Assembly: GCF_010500815.1 (NCBI RefSeq)
Contig: NZ_JAAAMG010000002.1
Location: forward strand, 62,001-126,000
Direction of reading: 5' to 3'
Length of the DNA: 64,000 nt
Source of the DNA: Jiella pacifica
GTDB lineage: Bacteria; Pseudomonadota; Alphaproteobacteria; Rhizobiales; Rhizobiaceae
The position numbers were made by a program, and so were the translations under genes. This document shows, piece after piece, positions 1 through 8,970 of this stretch; position 1 is the first letter of the stretch, and every line of letters starts with the position of its first letter. A model generated the notes under the pieces. That model was not told the DNA's origin, searched no databases, and saw nothing but the letters and a program-made list of their open reading frames with translations.

Positions 1-1
1 T

Positions 2-1720
2 CTCGCCCGCGACGTGCGCGGCTTTGCCGTGAAATTCTATACCAGGGAGGGCAACTGGGATCTCGTCGGGAACAACATCCCGATCTTCTTCATCCAGGAC
101 GCCATCAAGTTCCCTGACCTCATCCACGCCGCCAAGCAGGAGCCGGACCGCGGCTTCCCCCAGGCGCAGACCGCCCATGACAATTTCTGGGACTACATGT
201 CGCTGACGCCGGAAGCCATGGCGATGGTGATGTGGATCATGTCGGACCGCACCATCCCGCGCTCGCTGCGCTTCATGGAAGGCTTCGGCATCCACACCTT
301 CCGCTTCATCAACGCCGAGGGCAAGTCGACCTTCGTCAAGTTCCACTGGAAGCCCAAGCAGGGCATGCAGTCGGTGGTCTGGAACGAGGCGCTGAAGATC
401 AACGGCGCTGACCCGGACTTCCATCGCCGCGACATGTGGGACGCGATCCAGATGGGCGATTATCCGGAGTGGGAGCTCGGCTTCCAGCTCTTTGACGAGG
501 AATTTGCCGACAAGTTCGACTTCGACATCCTCGACGCGACGAAGATCATCCCCGAAGAGATCCTGCCGGTGAAGCGCGTCGGCAAGATGGTTCTCAACCG
601 CTGCGTCGACAACTTCTTCGCCGAGACCGAGCAGGTCGCCTATCACACCGCCAACCTCGTGCCCGGCATCGACCACACCAACGATCCGCTGCTGCAGGGC
701 CGGAACTTCTCCTATCTCGACACCCAGCTGAAGCGCCTCGGTTCGCCGAACTTCACCCACATCCCGGTCAACGCGCCGCGCAACTCGCCTGCTTGCAACT
801 TCCAGCAGGACGGCCACATGGCGATGCACAACCCGAAGGGCCGGGCCAACTACGAGCCGAATTCCTGGGGCGGCGAGATGGGCGGCCCGCGCGAGGATCC
901 GGTGCGCGGCTTCAAGAGCTATCCCGAGGAGATAAGCGGCGCGAAGCGCCGCATCCGTCCTGAAAGCTTCGCCGACCACTACAGCCAGGCCCGGCAGTTC
1001 TACGTCTCCCAGACCGAGACCGAACAGGGCCACATGGCGCTGGCGCTGACCTTCGAATTGTCCAAGGTCGAAACCCCGGCGATCCGCGCCCGCGTCGTCT
1101 CGCATCTCCTTAACATCGACGAGGACCTCGCCAAGACCGTCGCGAAGGGCCTCAGGCTCGAGGCGATGCCGGAGCCGGCACCGGCGGCCATGCCGACCAG
1201 GATGGATCTCGCCGCCTCCCCGGCGCTCTCGATCCTCCTCAACGGACCGGAGAGCTTCAAGGGCCGCAAGATCGGCGTTCTCGTCTCCGACGGTGTGGAT
1301 GCCGGCCTTCTCGCCGGTCTGAAGAAGGCCGCCGAGGCGGAGGGCGCGATGGTCAAGATCGTCGCCCCGATGATCGGCGGCGTGACGGCGTCCGATGGAT
1401 CGACGGTCAAGGGCGACGAAAAGGTCGACGGCGGCCCGTCTGTGCTGTTCGACGCGGTGGCGGTGCTCCTGTCCGCCGAAGGTGCGGCGATGCTCGCCAA
1501 GGAGCCGACGGCGAAGGACTTCGTCACCGACGCCTTCGCCCACTGCAAGTTCATCGCCTATTCGCCGCAAGCCATGCCGCTGTTAGAAAAGGCCGGCATC
1601 GCCGCCGACATGGACGAAGGCTGCGTGAAGCTCGGCGCTGCGAGCGAGGCGGCCAGCTTCGTCGAACTATGCCGCAAGCTCCGCCACTGGCCGCGCGAGG
1701 CCATGGTGAAGGCCGTCTGA
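2..1720 (+). CDS. katE: Large-subunit catalase, HPII/KatE type (5' end outside window)
   Basis: Heme catalase that disproportionates hydrogen peroxide in the cytoplasm. The reading frame is open from base 2 ([20 protein letters not shown]), a conserved internal catalase block, so the true start lies upstream of the window. The active-site Asn block ([10 protein letters not shown]) comes right at the beginning, and the distal His is therefore off the window. The proximal heme-ligand Tyr is in RNFSYLDTQ, about residue 238 of the fragment. After the catalase core an extra C-terminal domain of about 150 residues (from [13 protein letters not shown]) resembles a DJ-1/PfpI-like class I amidotransferase fold, which marks the large-subunit clade rather than small KatA enzymes. 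It ends at TGA 1718-1720. It stands alone, convergent with pcm. Confidence 0.95.
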   Translation, partial: LARDVRGFAVKFYTREGNWDLVGNNIPIFFIQDAIKFPDLIHAAKQEPDRGFPQAQTAHDNFWDYMSLTPEAMAMVMWIMSDRTIPRSLRFMEGFGIHTFRFINAEGKSTFVKFHWKPKQGMQSVVWNEALKINGADPDFHRRDMWDAIQMGDYPEWELGFQLFDEEFADKFDFDILDATKIIPEEILPVKRVGKMVLNRCVDNFFAETEQVAYHTANLVPGIDHTNDPLLQGRNFSYLDTQLKRLGSPNFTHIPVNAPRNSPACNFQQDGHMAMHNPKGRANYEPNSWGGEMGGPREDPVRGFKSYPEEISGAKRRIRPESFADHYSQARQFYVSQTETEQGHMALALTFELSKVETPAIRARVVSHLLNIDEDLAKTVAKGLRLEAMPEPAPAAMPTRMDLAASPALSILLNGPESFKGRKIGVLVSDGVDAGLLAGLKKAAEAEGAMVKIVAPMIGGVTASDGSTVKGDEKVDGGPSVLFDAVAVLLSAEGAAMLAKEPTAKDFVTDAFAHCKFIAYSPQAMPLLEKAGIAADMDEGCVKLGAASEAASFVELCRKLRHWPREAMVKAV

Positions 1721-1896
1721 GGCGGCTTTCTCCGCACCACGATGCCGTTTCGCCGCGTTCGGCAGGCGGCGCGTGGGATGGTTCAACCGAAACGAAGCGC
1801 GCGGGCCGCCGGCTCGCGCGCATCCCACCGACGAAACACGTGCAGCTCGCCTCCCGGAGAATCTCTCCGTGACAGAAGCAGGCAAAACCCCGCGCC

Positions 1897-2532
1897 TCAT
1901 CCCTCCCCGATCAACGGGACAAACTGCACCTTCGCCAGGGTTTCGACGTCGAAATCGTCGTCGCCCCGGCGCGTGATCCGCTGCAGGGCCTGGCCCGCGA
2001 TGCTTTCGTCGACCGGCACGATCAGCCGGCCGCCGATGATGAGTTGCCGCCGGATTCCCTCCGGCACCTTGGCCGCCGCCGCCGAGACGATGATCGCGTC
2101 GAAGGGTGCCGCCTCCGGCCAGCCCTTCGACCCGTCGCCGACGCGGATCTCGGCATTCGTATAGCCGAGGCGCGCCAGCCGTTCGGCCGCCGCCTCTCCC
2201 AGAGAGCGGTGGCGCTCGATGCCGTAGACCTTCCGGGCGATGCGGCTAAGAACGGCGACGGCGTAGCCCGAGCCGGCGCCGACCTCCAGCACGCTTGCCT
2301 GCGGCCCGATTCCGGCCGCCTCGATCATCATGGCGACGATCGTTGGCTGGGAAATGGTCTGTCCTTCGCCGATCGACAGCGGCGCGTCCTCATGGGCGAC
2401 GTCCTGCATGTGCGACGGCAAGAACATCTCGCGCGGCACCGCGCGCATCGCCGCGAGGGTGCGGTCGTCGCCAACGCCGCGCGACGCGATGAGATCGACC
2501 ATTTGATCCCGGGCCGGCCGAAAGTCGGGCAT
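1897..2532 (-). CDS. pcm: Protein-L-isoaspartate O-methyltransferase
   Basis: SAM-dependent repair enzyme that methylates abnormal L-isoaspartyl residues in aged proteins. The 211-residue product has the family order: N-terminal RAVPREMFLP, then IGEGQTISQP (substrate loop), then the SAM-binding motif VLEVGAGSGYAVAVLS and a later GGRLIVPV strand. The ATG at 2530-2532 is chosen because homology starts at MPDFRPARDQMVDLI; the frame is open upstream to 2646, but those residues are low-complexity and look like out-of-gene translation. No partner surE or nlpD is next to it. It converges on the catalase gene across a 176-bp gap that holds an imperfect GC hairpin but no gene. Confidence 0.92.
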   Translation of the reverse strand: MPDFRPARDQMVDLIASRGVGDDRTLAAMRAVPREMFLPSHMQDVAHEDAPLSIGEGQTISQPTIVAMMIEAAGIGPQASVLEVGAGSGYAVAVLSRIARKVYGIERHRSLGEAAAERLARLGYTNAEIRVGDGSKGWPEAAPFDAIIVSAAAAKVPEGIRRQLIIGGRLIVPVDESIAGQALQRITRRGDDDFDVETLAKVQFVPLIGEG

Positions 2533-2839
2533 GTTCGCTTCCCCGGTGGGACGGCCGGATCGAGAGGGCCGGCCGCCTCGCTCCTTTGGTGGATCCGGAG
2601 CCCCGCGCAAATGACTCGCGCCTGGCGCCTGGCGATCCGACGGCATTCATTCGACTGGCCGCAAGGTTGCCAGCAGCGACGTCGCCGAGCAAGGAGGCAG
2701 CGCGTTGCGAACACCTATGACGGATGCGAAAACGCCGCCACCCGGCGGCGACGGCGTCTGAGCGGCAGGCAGGAAGTGCACCGCACGAAAGGGAGTCTTC
2801 GTCACAGGCGAAACACTACCCGCCCGCTCGCTCCTTAAG

Positions 2840-5143
2840 TCAGAGCAGGTCGTCCAGCTTGATCGGCAGGCTACGGACGCGCCTTCCGGTCGCGTGGTAG
2901 ACCGCATTGGCGATCGCCGGAGCGACGCCGACGATGGAGAGTTCGCCCACCGCCTTGCCGCCCAGCGGCGTCGCGTCATAGTCCGGCTCGCCGACCGAGA
3001 TGGTGGTGATCTCCGGCACGTCGGCATTCGTCGCGATACGGTAGTCGGCAAGGTTCGACGAGAGGATCCGGCCGTTACGGGGATCGGTGACGCCCTCTTC
3101 CAAGAGCGCCATGCCGATGCCCATGACGATGCCGCCCTTGAACTGGCTCTCGGCCAATTTCGGATTGTAGAGCCGGCCGGCATCGAACGCGGTGACGACA
3201 CGGGAGACGCGGATCGTGCCGAAGTCCTCGTCGACGCGCACCTCGATGAAATGGGCGCAGAAGGAATGGCGCGAGACCGGCAAATCCGGCAGCGCCCCGC
3301 GGCCGGCAAGCGTCGAGAACATGCGCTGGCGCTCTTCCGGCGTCCGGTCGGCCTCGGGCAGCGTGTCGCGCGTCACTTCGAGATGATCGCGGCCCGTCGC
3401 TGCCAAAAGCTCGCCGACCGAAATAGCCCCGCCGCGCGAGGCCCCGATCCGTCCGTCCGCAACGGTGAGCGTGTTCGCCTGATCGCGCAGCGGCGAGTTT
3501 GGGTCGGTGAGGCCGAGGGTGACCAGTTCGTCCCGCGCAGCCAGCGCCGTCTTGTGGACGGCCGCCGTCATCAGATTGGCGAGCTGCGAGCCGCCCGCCA
3601 CCGGTGCCCGGCCGAGGCGGGAATCGCCGAGCCTGACCGTGACCTTCTCGACCGGAACGCCGAGGACATCGGCGGCGGTCTGGGCGAGGATCGTATAGGT
3701 GCCCGTGCCCATGTCGATGGCGCTCGACGAGACTTCCACCGAGCCGTTCGCGAGCAGCCGAACCGTCGCCTCGCCGGGCGCGGCATAGACCGGGTGGGTG
3801 CCGACCGCCATGCCCCAGCCGATCAGCTGGCGGCCCTCGCGCATCGATCGCGGCGCGGGGTTGCGGCCGGCCCAGCCGAAGGCTTCGCCGGCGACGTCGT
3901 AGCACTTCAGAAGCCGGCGCGAGGACCAGGGCTTGCCTGTTTCGAAGTCGTGGTCCGGCTCATTCACGCGGCGCAGATCGACCGGATCCATGCCGAGTTC
4001 GACCGCCAGTTCGTCCACCGCGCATTCGAACGCGAAGGCGCTGGGGTTCTTGCCGGGCGCGCGAAACGGGCCCGGCAGCACGGTGTTGACCGGCACGACA
4101 TTCTGCCGAGAACTGAGATTCGGCACCGCGTACATCATCTTGGTGACAATGCCGAGGGTCTCGGTGAAGGTGCCGGTGACCGACGTCTCGCTGGCGGCGT
4201 CATGATCGAGCGCAAGCAGGCGCCCGTCCGCCGCAGCGCCCAGTCGCAGCGTCTGGCGTGTCGCCGGGCGCCCGCCATAGGCGGTGAAGGTCTGCGGCCG
4301 CGTCACTGCGAGTTTGACCGGCCGGCCGAGCATCTTCGCGGCGATTGCGGCAGCAGCCGAATGGGGCAGCCCCTGCGCCTTCGAACCGAAACCGCCGCCG
4401 ATGAAAGGCGAGACGATCCGCACGGCGTCGAAGGAAAGGCCGAACCAGCCGGCATAGTTGCGCGCCGTGCCGTCGACCCATTGGGTCGGCTCGTAGATCG
4501 TCAGGCGGTCGTCCGCCTCGAAATGAACGATCAGCCCATGCGGCTCGATCGGCAGGTTGTATTCGCGCGGCGTCTCGTAGGTCGCCTCGATGCGGACCGG
4601 CGCTTCGGCGAAAGCTGCATCCGGCTCGCCCCATTCCTTGGTCATGGCGTCGACGGCGCGCCCCTCGCCGGCCCGTGGGTCGGAGAAGGTCGGAACGCTC
4701 CGCGCTTCTTCGTAGGTGACCTCGAGCAGCGCGGCGGCGGCACGCGCCTGCTCCAGCGTATCGGCGACCACGGCCGCGATCAGTTCGCCGTTGAAGCTGA
4801 TCTCGCGCGCGAACGGAACGTAGCTGTCCCCCGGCGGGGTGTTGCCGAAGAAGTCCGGCATCGGCGCAAGCGTGAGCGAGTTCCCGGCATCGAGCACCAG
4901 GCGCACGCCAGGCGCTGCCTCCGCCGCGCTCCTGTCGATCGCGGCGACGCGTCCCGCCCCGATGGTCGACTGGACGAGGACGCAGTGAAGCACGCCCTCG
5001 ACCGGCTGTTCGAGCGCGTAGGTCGCCGCTCCCCGAACCTTCAACGAACCGTCACCTCTCAGCGCGGCCCGGCCGAGAGGCCCGGAGGCAGTTTCGCTGC
5101 CGGCGACGCTGCCGTATTTTGCGGGGCTATCGGTGAGGCTCAT
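2840..5143 (-). CDS. paoC: Aldehyde oxidoreductase, molybdopterin-binding large subunit (PaoC/xanthine dehydrogenase family)
   Basis: Catalytic subunit of a heterotrimeric molybdenum hydroxylase that oxidises aldehydes to acids; it holds the molybdopterin cytosine dinucleotide cofactor. The 767-residue protein shows the usual order: N-terminal a/b hammerhead domain (GRAALRGDGSLKVRGAATYA), molybdopterin-binding blocks (FIGGGFGSK; GPFRAPGKNP; a glycine-rich AGGSQLANL), and the C-terminal GGKAVGELS, whose Glu (about residue 734) matches the catalytic base of the family. Its ATG overlaps the paoB stop by 4 bp, so it is translationally coupled as the last gene of paoA-paoB-paoC. The closest match from memory is E. 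coli PaoC (YagR). No PaoD/XdhC-type cofactor-insertion chaperone is adjacent. Confidence 0.9.
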   Translation of the reverse strand: MSLTDSPAKYGSVAGSETASGPLGRAALRGDGSLKVRGAATYALEQPVEGVLHCVLVQSTIGAGRVAAIDRSAAEAAPGVRLVLDAGNSLTLAPMPDFFGNTPPGDSYVPFAREISFNGELIAAVVADTLEQARAAAALLEVTYEEARSVPTFSDPRAGEGRAVDAMTKEWGEPDAAFAEAPVRIEATYETPREYNLPIEPHGLIVHFEADDRLTIYEPTQWVDGTARNYAGWFGLSFDAVRIVSPFIGGGFGSKAQGLPHSAAAAIAAKMLGRPVKLAVTRPQTFTAYGGRPATRQTLRLGAAADGRLLALDHDAASETSVTGTFTETLGIVTKMMYAVPNLSSRQNVVPVNTVLPGPFRAPGKNPSAFAFECAVDELAVELGMDPVDLRRVNEPDHDFETGKPWSSRRLLKCYDVAGEAFGWAGRNPAPRSMREGRQLIGWGMAVGTHPVYAAPGEATVRLLANGSVEVSSSAIDMGTGTYTILAQTAADVLGVPVEKVTVRLGDSRLGRAPVAGGSQLANLMTAAVHKTALAARDELVTLGLTDPNSPLRDQANTLTVADGRIGASRGGAISVGELLAATGRDHLEVTRDTLPEADRTPEERQRMFSTLAGRGALPDLPVSRHSFCAHFIEVRVDEDFGTIRVSRVVTAFDAGRLYNPKLAESQFKGGIVMGIGMALLEEGVTDPRNGRILSSNLADYRIATNADVPEITTISVGEPDYDATPLGGKAVGELSIVGVAPAIANAVYHATGRRVRSLPIKLDDLL

Positions 5144-6123
5144 TTGATTCCTCCGACTTCCATGATCGCCCGGGCGACGACCCGGCAGGCGAGTTCGATC
5201 TTGTATCCGTTGGCATACCAGGATCGCGCGCCCTCGACGGCGGCGCGGCTGGCCTCGCGGATGGTCGTCTCACCCAAGCGCCTGCCGCGCAGCGCGGCTT
5301 CGACCGCTTCCGCCCGCCAGGGCACCGTCGCGACGCCCCCGAGCGCGACGCGGATGTCGCGGATCGTCCGACCGTCTTCCTCGAGTTCGAGGCCGACGGC
5401 AGCGCTCGCGGCGGCAAATTCGTAGGACTGCCGATCGCGGACCTTCAGATAGGTCGAGTTCGCGGCCGCAGCCGATGCCGGAACGTGGACGGCGGTGACG
5501 ATCTCGCCTCTCTCCAGCACGGTCTCGCGATCCGGCCGGTCGCCGGGCTCGACGAAGAACCGGGCAATGGGGATCTCGCGGCTCGTCGTCCGCACGGTGG
5601 CGCCCAGCGCCGTCAGCGCGACGGAGAGATCGCCGGGATAGAGCGCGATGCACTGGTCGCTGGTACCGAGGATGGCGTGGTCGCGGGTGACGTTCTCGAG
5701 CGCCGAGCAGCCCGAACCGGGCATACGCTTGTTGCAGGCGGGATAGCCGGCGGGATCGCGGAAATAGGCGCAGCGGGTGCGCTGCATCAGGTTGCCGCCG
5801 ATCGTCGCCATGTTGCGCAGCTGCGCCGAGGCGGCGAGGAGCAGCGCCTCGGAGACCGCCGGATAGCGCTCCGTGACGGCAGCATCCACGGCGACGCGGC
5901 TCATCGTCGCCAGCGCCCCGATGGTTGCGCCGGCCTCGTCCACGGTGACGGCCGAAAGATCCGGCAGCCGGGTGATGTCGACGAGAGTCCCAGGCCTTTC
6001 GACGCCGCATTTGGCGAGGTCGATCAGCGTCGTGCCGCCGGCGAGGAACATCGTGCCGGGAGTTTTCGCCAGCGTCGAAGCCTCATCGAGCGCCGTTGCG
6101 CGCAGATAATCGAAATCGTTCAC
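5140..6123 (-). CDS. paoB: Aldehyde oxidoreductase, FAD-binding subunit with predicted extra Fe-S site (PaoB-like)
   Basis: FAD subunit passing electrons from the 2Fe-2S subunit to the acceptor. Length (327 aa) is normal for the CoxM/PaoB family. The FAD pyrophosphate loop is FLAGGTTLIDL near residue 28 and the second flavin motif is TIGGNLMQRT near residue 105. Directly after it come four Cys within QRTRCAYFRDPAGYPACNK and RMPGSGCSALE, the pattern that in E. coli PaoB carries an additional 4Fe-4S cluster absent from ordinary xanthine dehydrogenase FAD subunits. It overlaps paoA upstream and paoC downstream by 4 bp each (ATGA). Presence of the cluster is inferred from the Cys pattern. Confidence 0.9.
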   Translation of the reverse strand: MNDFDYLRATALDEASTLAKTPGTMFLAGGTTLIDLAKCGVERPGTLVDITRLPDLSAVTVDEAGATIGALATMSRVAVDAAVTERYPAVSEALLLAASAQLRNMATIGGNLMQRTRCAYFRDPAGYPACNKRMPGSGCSALENVTRDHAILGTSDQCIALYPGDLSVALTALGATVRTTSREIPIARFFVEPGDRPDRETVLERGEIVTAVHVPASAAAANSTYLKVRDRQSYEFAAASAAVGLELEEDGRTIRDIRVALGGVATVPWRAEAVEAALRGRRLGETTIREASRAAVEGARSWYANGYKIELACRVVARAIMEVGGIK

Positions 6124-6608
6124 GCCGCCGCTCCTTGGATCCTTTGCGCCGCCTTGCGGACAGCCGCGACGATGCCGTTATAGGCGCCGCAACGGCAGAG
6201 ATTTCCCGCCATGAATTCTCGGATCTCGGCGTCGGATCCGGCGTGGCCCTCGCGGATGCAGGCGACGGCGGACATGATCTGGCCCGGCGTGCAGTAGCCG
6301 CACTGGAAGGCGTCCTCCTCGATGAAGGCCTGCTGGACGGCGTCGAGCGTGTCGTCCTTGGAGGCCAGACCCTCGATCGTCCTGATCGATCGTCCCTCCG
6401 CCTGGACGGCGAGCGTCAGGCAGGCGAGCACGCGCTCGCCGTCGACATGCACGGTGCAGGCGCCGCACTGGCCCTGGTCGCAGCCTTTCTTGGTGCCGGT
6501 CAGCCCTAGATTCTCGCGCAGCGCGTCGAGCAGCGTCACCCGCGGTTCGATCGTGAGGGCGTATTGCGCGCCGTTGATTTCCAATTCCATCGATCTCAAG
6601 CTCGCCAT
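6120..6608 (-). CDS. paoA: Aldehyde oxidoreductase, 2Fe-2S subunit (PaoA-like, no Tat signal)
   Basis: Small iron-sulfur subunit, 162 aa, first gene of the operon. The plant-ferredoxin-type cluster is in GCDQGQCGACTV plus a downstream Cys (VLACLTL); the second, family-specific cluster is in FQCGYCTPGQ and LCRCGAYNG. A good ribosome site (AAGGAG, 7 bases before ATG 6606-6608) fixes the start, so the protein begins MASLRSMELEING and lacks the twin-arginine leader that sends E. coli PaoA to the periplasm. The trimer is therefore probably cytoplasmic. It is transcribed divergently from the TetR gene at 6893 across a palindromic candidate operator. Confidence 0.92.
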   Translation of the reverse strand: MASLRSMELEINGAQYALTIEPRVTLLDALRENLGLTGTKKGCDQGQCGACTVHVDGERVLACLTLAVQAEGRSIRTIEGLASKDDTLDAVQQAFIEEDAFQCGYCTPGQIMSAVACIREGHAGSDAEIREFMAGNLCRCGAYNGIVAAVRKAAQRIQGAAA

Positions 6609-6737
6609 GAGCAGGCTCCTTCGAACAGGCCGAAAGCATTTCGCAGAACAAGCGGAATGGGCCGGACCGTCCCGCCCGCGATCAAAGCGCGGTGACAGAA
6701 CGGCGGCGGAATGCGATGATCCACCGGCGACCCCATC

Positions 6738-6761
6738 TTAAACGGAGGGTCCTCCGGTTAA
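6738..6761. promoter_or_regulatory. 24-bp palindrome between paoABC and tetR, candidate TetR operator
   Basis: Inverted repeat with half-sites TTAAaCGGAGG (6738-6748) and CCTCCGgTTAA (6751-6761) around a central GT; only the single lower-case position in each arm fails to pair. It lies about 130 bp from both divergent start codons, the usual place for an autoregulatory TetR-family operator. Binding by the neighbouring regulator is inferred from position and symmetry. Confidence 0.65.
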
Positions 6762-6892
6762 CGCCGAAGTAAGTGCCGCGCCAGCGGGTTCAAGTCCCGT
6801 CTGGAAGAATTTCAGGGAAGAATCGGAATCAGGCATTGCCGAAGACGCAGCCCGAACACACCACCCGGCCGCAGCCGGCGACCGAGCGTCCG

Positions 6893-7477
6893 ATGCGCGC
6901 CGACGCGCGGCGGAACCGGGAGAAGATCATGGCGATCGCTGCGGAGACCTTCGCCACGGCTGGCGTCGACGCGTCGCTGGAGGCGATGGCGCGCGAGGCT
7001 GGCATCGGCATCGGCACGCTCTACCGGCATTTTCCGACCCGCGAGGCGCTGATCGAGGCGGTCTATTGCCGCGAGGTCGAGGGGCTCGCCGCCGCCGCGG
7101 AGGAACTGCGCCGCACCAGGACGCCGGACGAGGCGCTGGCCGAATGGATGCAGCGCTTCGTCCACTACATCGCCACCAAGCGGGGCATGCGCGACAGTCT
7201 GAAACTGCTCCTGGAATCCAATTCGCCGCTATTCGCTGCGACCTCCGGCAAGGTGCCGCTGGCGCTCCGCGGCCTGATCGGCGACGCCGTCGCCGCCGGC
7301 GCGATCCGCCGCGACGCCGACGCCGACGACGTCCTGCACGCCCTGTCGAGCCTCTACTCGACCAAGGACGGGCCGGACTGGCGAGAGCGCTCGCAGCGGC
7401 TGGTCAATCTGTTGATGGACGGGCTGCGCTACGGCGCGCCGAATTCCGGCGGCCGCGGCGGGGTTGATCCCCACTGA
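6893..7477 (+). CDS. TetR/AcrR family transcriptional regulator
   Basis: 194-residue repressor. N-terminal helix-turn-helix of the TetR type: RRNREKIMAIAAETFATAG, then ASLEAMAREAGIGIGTLYRH with the recognition helix ending in FPTREALIEAVY. The C-terminal ligand domain (LLLESNSPLFAATSG and following) resembles the SBP/YxaF-like group that often controls oxidoreductases. The ATG at 6893 is preferred because the frame before it (open to 6773) has no recognisable content; no strong ribosome site decides it. It is divergent from paoABC and the likely regulator of that operon through the palindrome at 6738-6761. The effector, perhaps an aldehyde, is unknown. Confidence 0.85.
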   Translation: MRADARRNREKIMAIAAETFATAGVDASLEAMAREAGIGIGTLYRHFPTREALIEAVYCREVEGLAAAAEELRRTRTPDEALAEWMQRFVHYIATKRGMRDSLKLLLESNSPLFAATSGKVPLALRGLIGDAVAAGAIRRDADADDVLHALSSLYSTKDGPDWRERSQRLVNLLMDGLRYGAPNSGGRGGVDPH

Positions 7478-7597
7478 CCCGGACGCCTGTCCGCGCAATG
7501 CCGCTCGCCGCATTTATTGGGCGGAACGGGCCAGTGCCGCGGCTGTTGGCTCATGGCCGGCATCGACGTCGCAGAAGAGGCGAGGACAACGAAGCCT

Positions 7598-7737
7598 CGT
7601 CATCCCGGGCTTGAACCGGGACCCATTCCAAACCGCCGACGCTGCCAAGCCGGTCGACCGCTATTCATGGGTCTTTCTGCTCCGGACGAGTGGCTTCAGC
7701 GCAGAGGAATGGTTCCCGGGTCAAGCCCAGGATGACG
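7598..7737. repeat. Dispersed repeat family A, inverted pair
   Basis: Two 32-bp copies in opposite orientation: 7598-7629 (begins CGTCATCCCGGGCTTGAA) and 7706-7737 (ends TCAAGCCCAGGATGACG), with 76 bp between. They lie in the 500-bp gap between tetR and the sugar-binding-protein gene. This GTCATCCCGGGCTTGA-type unit is familiar as an intergenic element in alphaproteobacteria. No gene was recognised in the gap. Confidence 0.75.
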
Positions 7738-7762
7738 AAGCGGGTAAATCGGGCTTACGTCC

Positions 7763-7789
7763 GGTCGACAAGGTCGACGAGGTCGACAG
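7763..7789. repeat. Three 9-bp tandem repeats GGTCGACRR
   Basis: GGTCGACAA, GGTCGACGA and GGTCGACAG follow each other without gaps in non-coding DNA, giving three regularly spaced GTCGAC sites. Function unknown; it may be chance or a short slippage product. Confidence 0.6.
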
Positions 7790-7979
7790 CGGACAGGGTG
7801 CCGTGGCGACGGCTCATCACCGATCGAAGGGCGGTCGCAATTCGTCGGATCCCTGTGCACCAACGCAATGCGGGCGGGAACCCATGGCCCCCCCGCGCGA
7901 TTTCGCCGCTCGTCGGGCGGCTGCATGCATCGACGCTCACACGTTCCGAAACGCGCTCGCCCGTCGGGCGAACACCGGC

Positions 7980-8945
7980 TCAGAACGGCGAGTCTGGATA
8001 GTAGTGCTCGTCGGCGTTCTCCGGCGTCACCAGGACCGAGTCGATGACGAAGCGGCCGGCCATCGGCGCCCGCGAGACGAAGCGGTCGGCGGTGAGGCGG
8101 ATCGCGGTCGCGATCATCGACGGCGGATAGGTGACGTCGGCCGGCACCATCGTGTCGCCGGCCTTCACCCGCTCGATCATCTGCTTCATGCCGGCGCCGC
8201 CAAGCACCCACATCTCGCTCTCGCGGCCGGCCTGCTTGACCGCCTCGATGACGCCGAGCGCCATGTCGTCGTCGGAAGCCCAGACCGCGTCGATCTCCGA
8301 GTGCTTCGACAGGAAGTCCTGCATCACCTCGAAGGCCTTGTCCCGGTTCCAGTCGCCGTGCTCCATCCCGACGATCTCGATGTTCGAGCCTTCGAGCGAG
8401 GCCTGGAAGGCCTCGACGCGCTCGTTGTCGATGGTCGTCGGAATGCCGCGCAGGACGACGATCTTGCCGCCGTCGGGCATCTTCTCCTTGAAGAATTCAC
8501 CCGAGACGCGGCCGAAGGCGGTGTTGTCGCCGGCGACGTAGAGGTCCTGGATGCCCGGCTGCGACAGGCCGCGGTCGACGACGGTGACGAACTTGCCGGC
8601 ATCGGCGACGCGCTTGACCGGGCTGGTCAGCGGGTCGGATTCGAAGGGCAGCACGACCAGCGCGTCGATGTTGCGGGTCGCCATCATGTCCTCGATGTCG
8701 GAGACCTGCTTGCCGGGATCGCCGGCGGTCGCGAGCACGAAGTCGAGGTTCGGATAGGCGGCCTTCAGTTCGTCGATCGCCTCCTGGGCATGGAAGTTCA
8801 CGCCGCCCGTCCAGCCATGGGTGGCCGCGGGGATCGACACGCCGATGGTCGCCTTGGCGTCCTTGTCCTGTGCGAAGGCTCCGCCGGGCAGCGCGAGCGC
8901 TGCGGCAACCAGCGCGCCGGCTGCGTATTTCACGATTTTCTTCAT
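7980..8945 (-). CDS. Sugar ABC transporter, periplasmic substrate-binding protein (ribose/RbsB type)
   Basis: 321-residue periplasmic binding protein of the LacI-like/type I fold (Peripla_BP_4). A Sec signal peptide (MKKIVKYAAGALVAAALALPGGAFAQ) is cut near residue 26. The mature part starts KATIGVSIPAATHGWTGGV and contains VLPFESDPL, the hinge region VVDRGLSQPG and DDDMALGVIEAV, typical of pentose/hexose binders. It is the last gene of the three-gene transporter on the minus strand (ATPase, permease, binding protein) with only 25 bp to the permease. The actual sugar cannot be read from sequence; the nearby dehydrogenase and isomerase suggest a sugar or polyol such as an inositol-like compound. 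Confidence 0.9.
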   Translation of the reverse strand: MKKIVKYAAGALVAAALALPGGAFAQDKDAKATIGVSIPAATHGWTGGVNFHAQEAIDELKAAYPNLDFVLATAGDPGKQVSDIEDMMATRNIDALVVLPFESDPLTSPVKRVADAGKFVTVVDRGLSQPGIQDLYVAGDNTAFGRVSGEFFKEKMPDGGKIVVLRGIPTTIDNERVEAFQASLEGSNIEIVGMEHGDWNRDKAFEVMQDFLSKHSEIDAVWASDDDMALGVIEAVKQAGRESEMWVLGGAGMKQMIERVKAGDTMVPADVTYPPSMIATAIRLTADRFVSRAPMAGRFVIDSVLVTPENADEHYYPDSPF

Positions 8946-8970
8946 ATCACTCCTCCCGAATGATGACGCT

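Noticed and set aside
2894-5425. Long open frame of 843 codons on the plus strand across paoC and paoB
   Set aside because: It is the antisense of two well-supported genes; GC-rich codon bias removes stops there. Its translation is Arg/Asp-rich with no domain.
7598-7737. Repeat-rich gap considered as a CRISPR array
   Set aside because: Only two copies in opposite orientation; CRISPR repeats are direct and regularly spaced.
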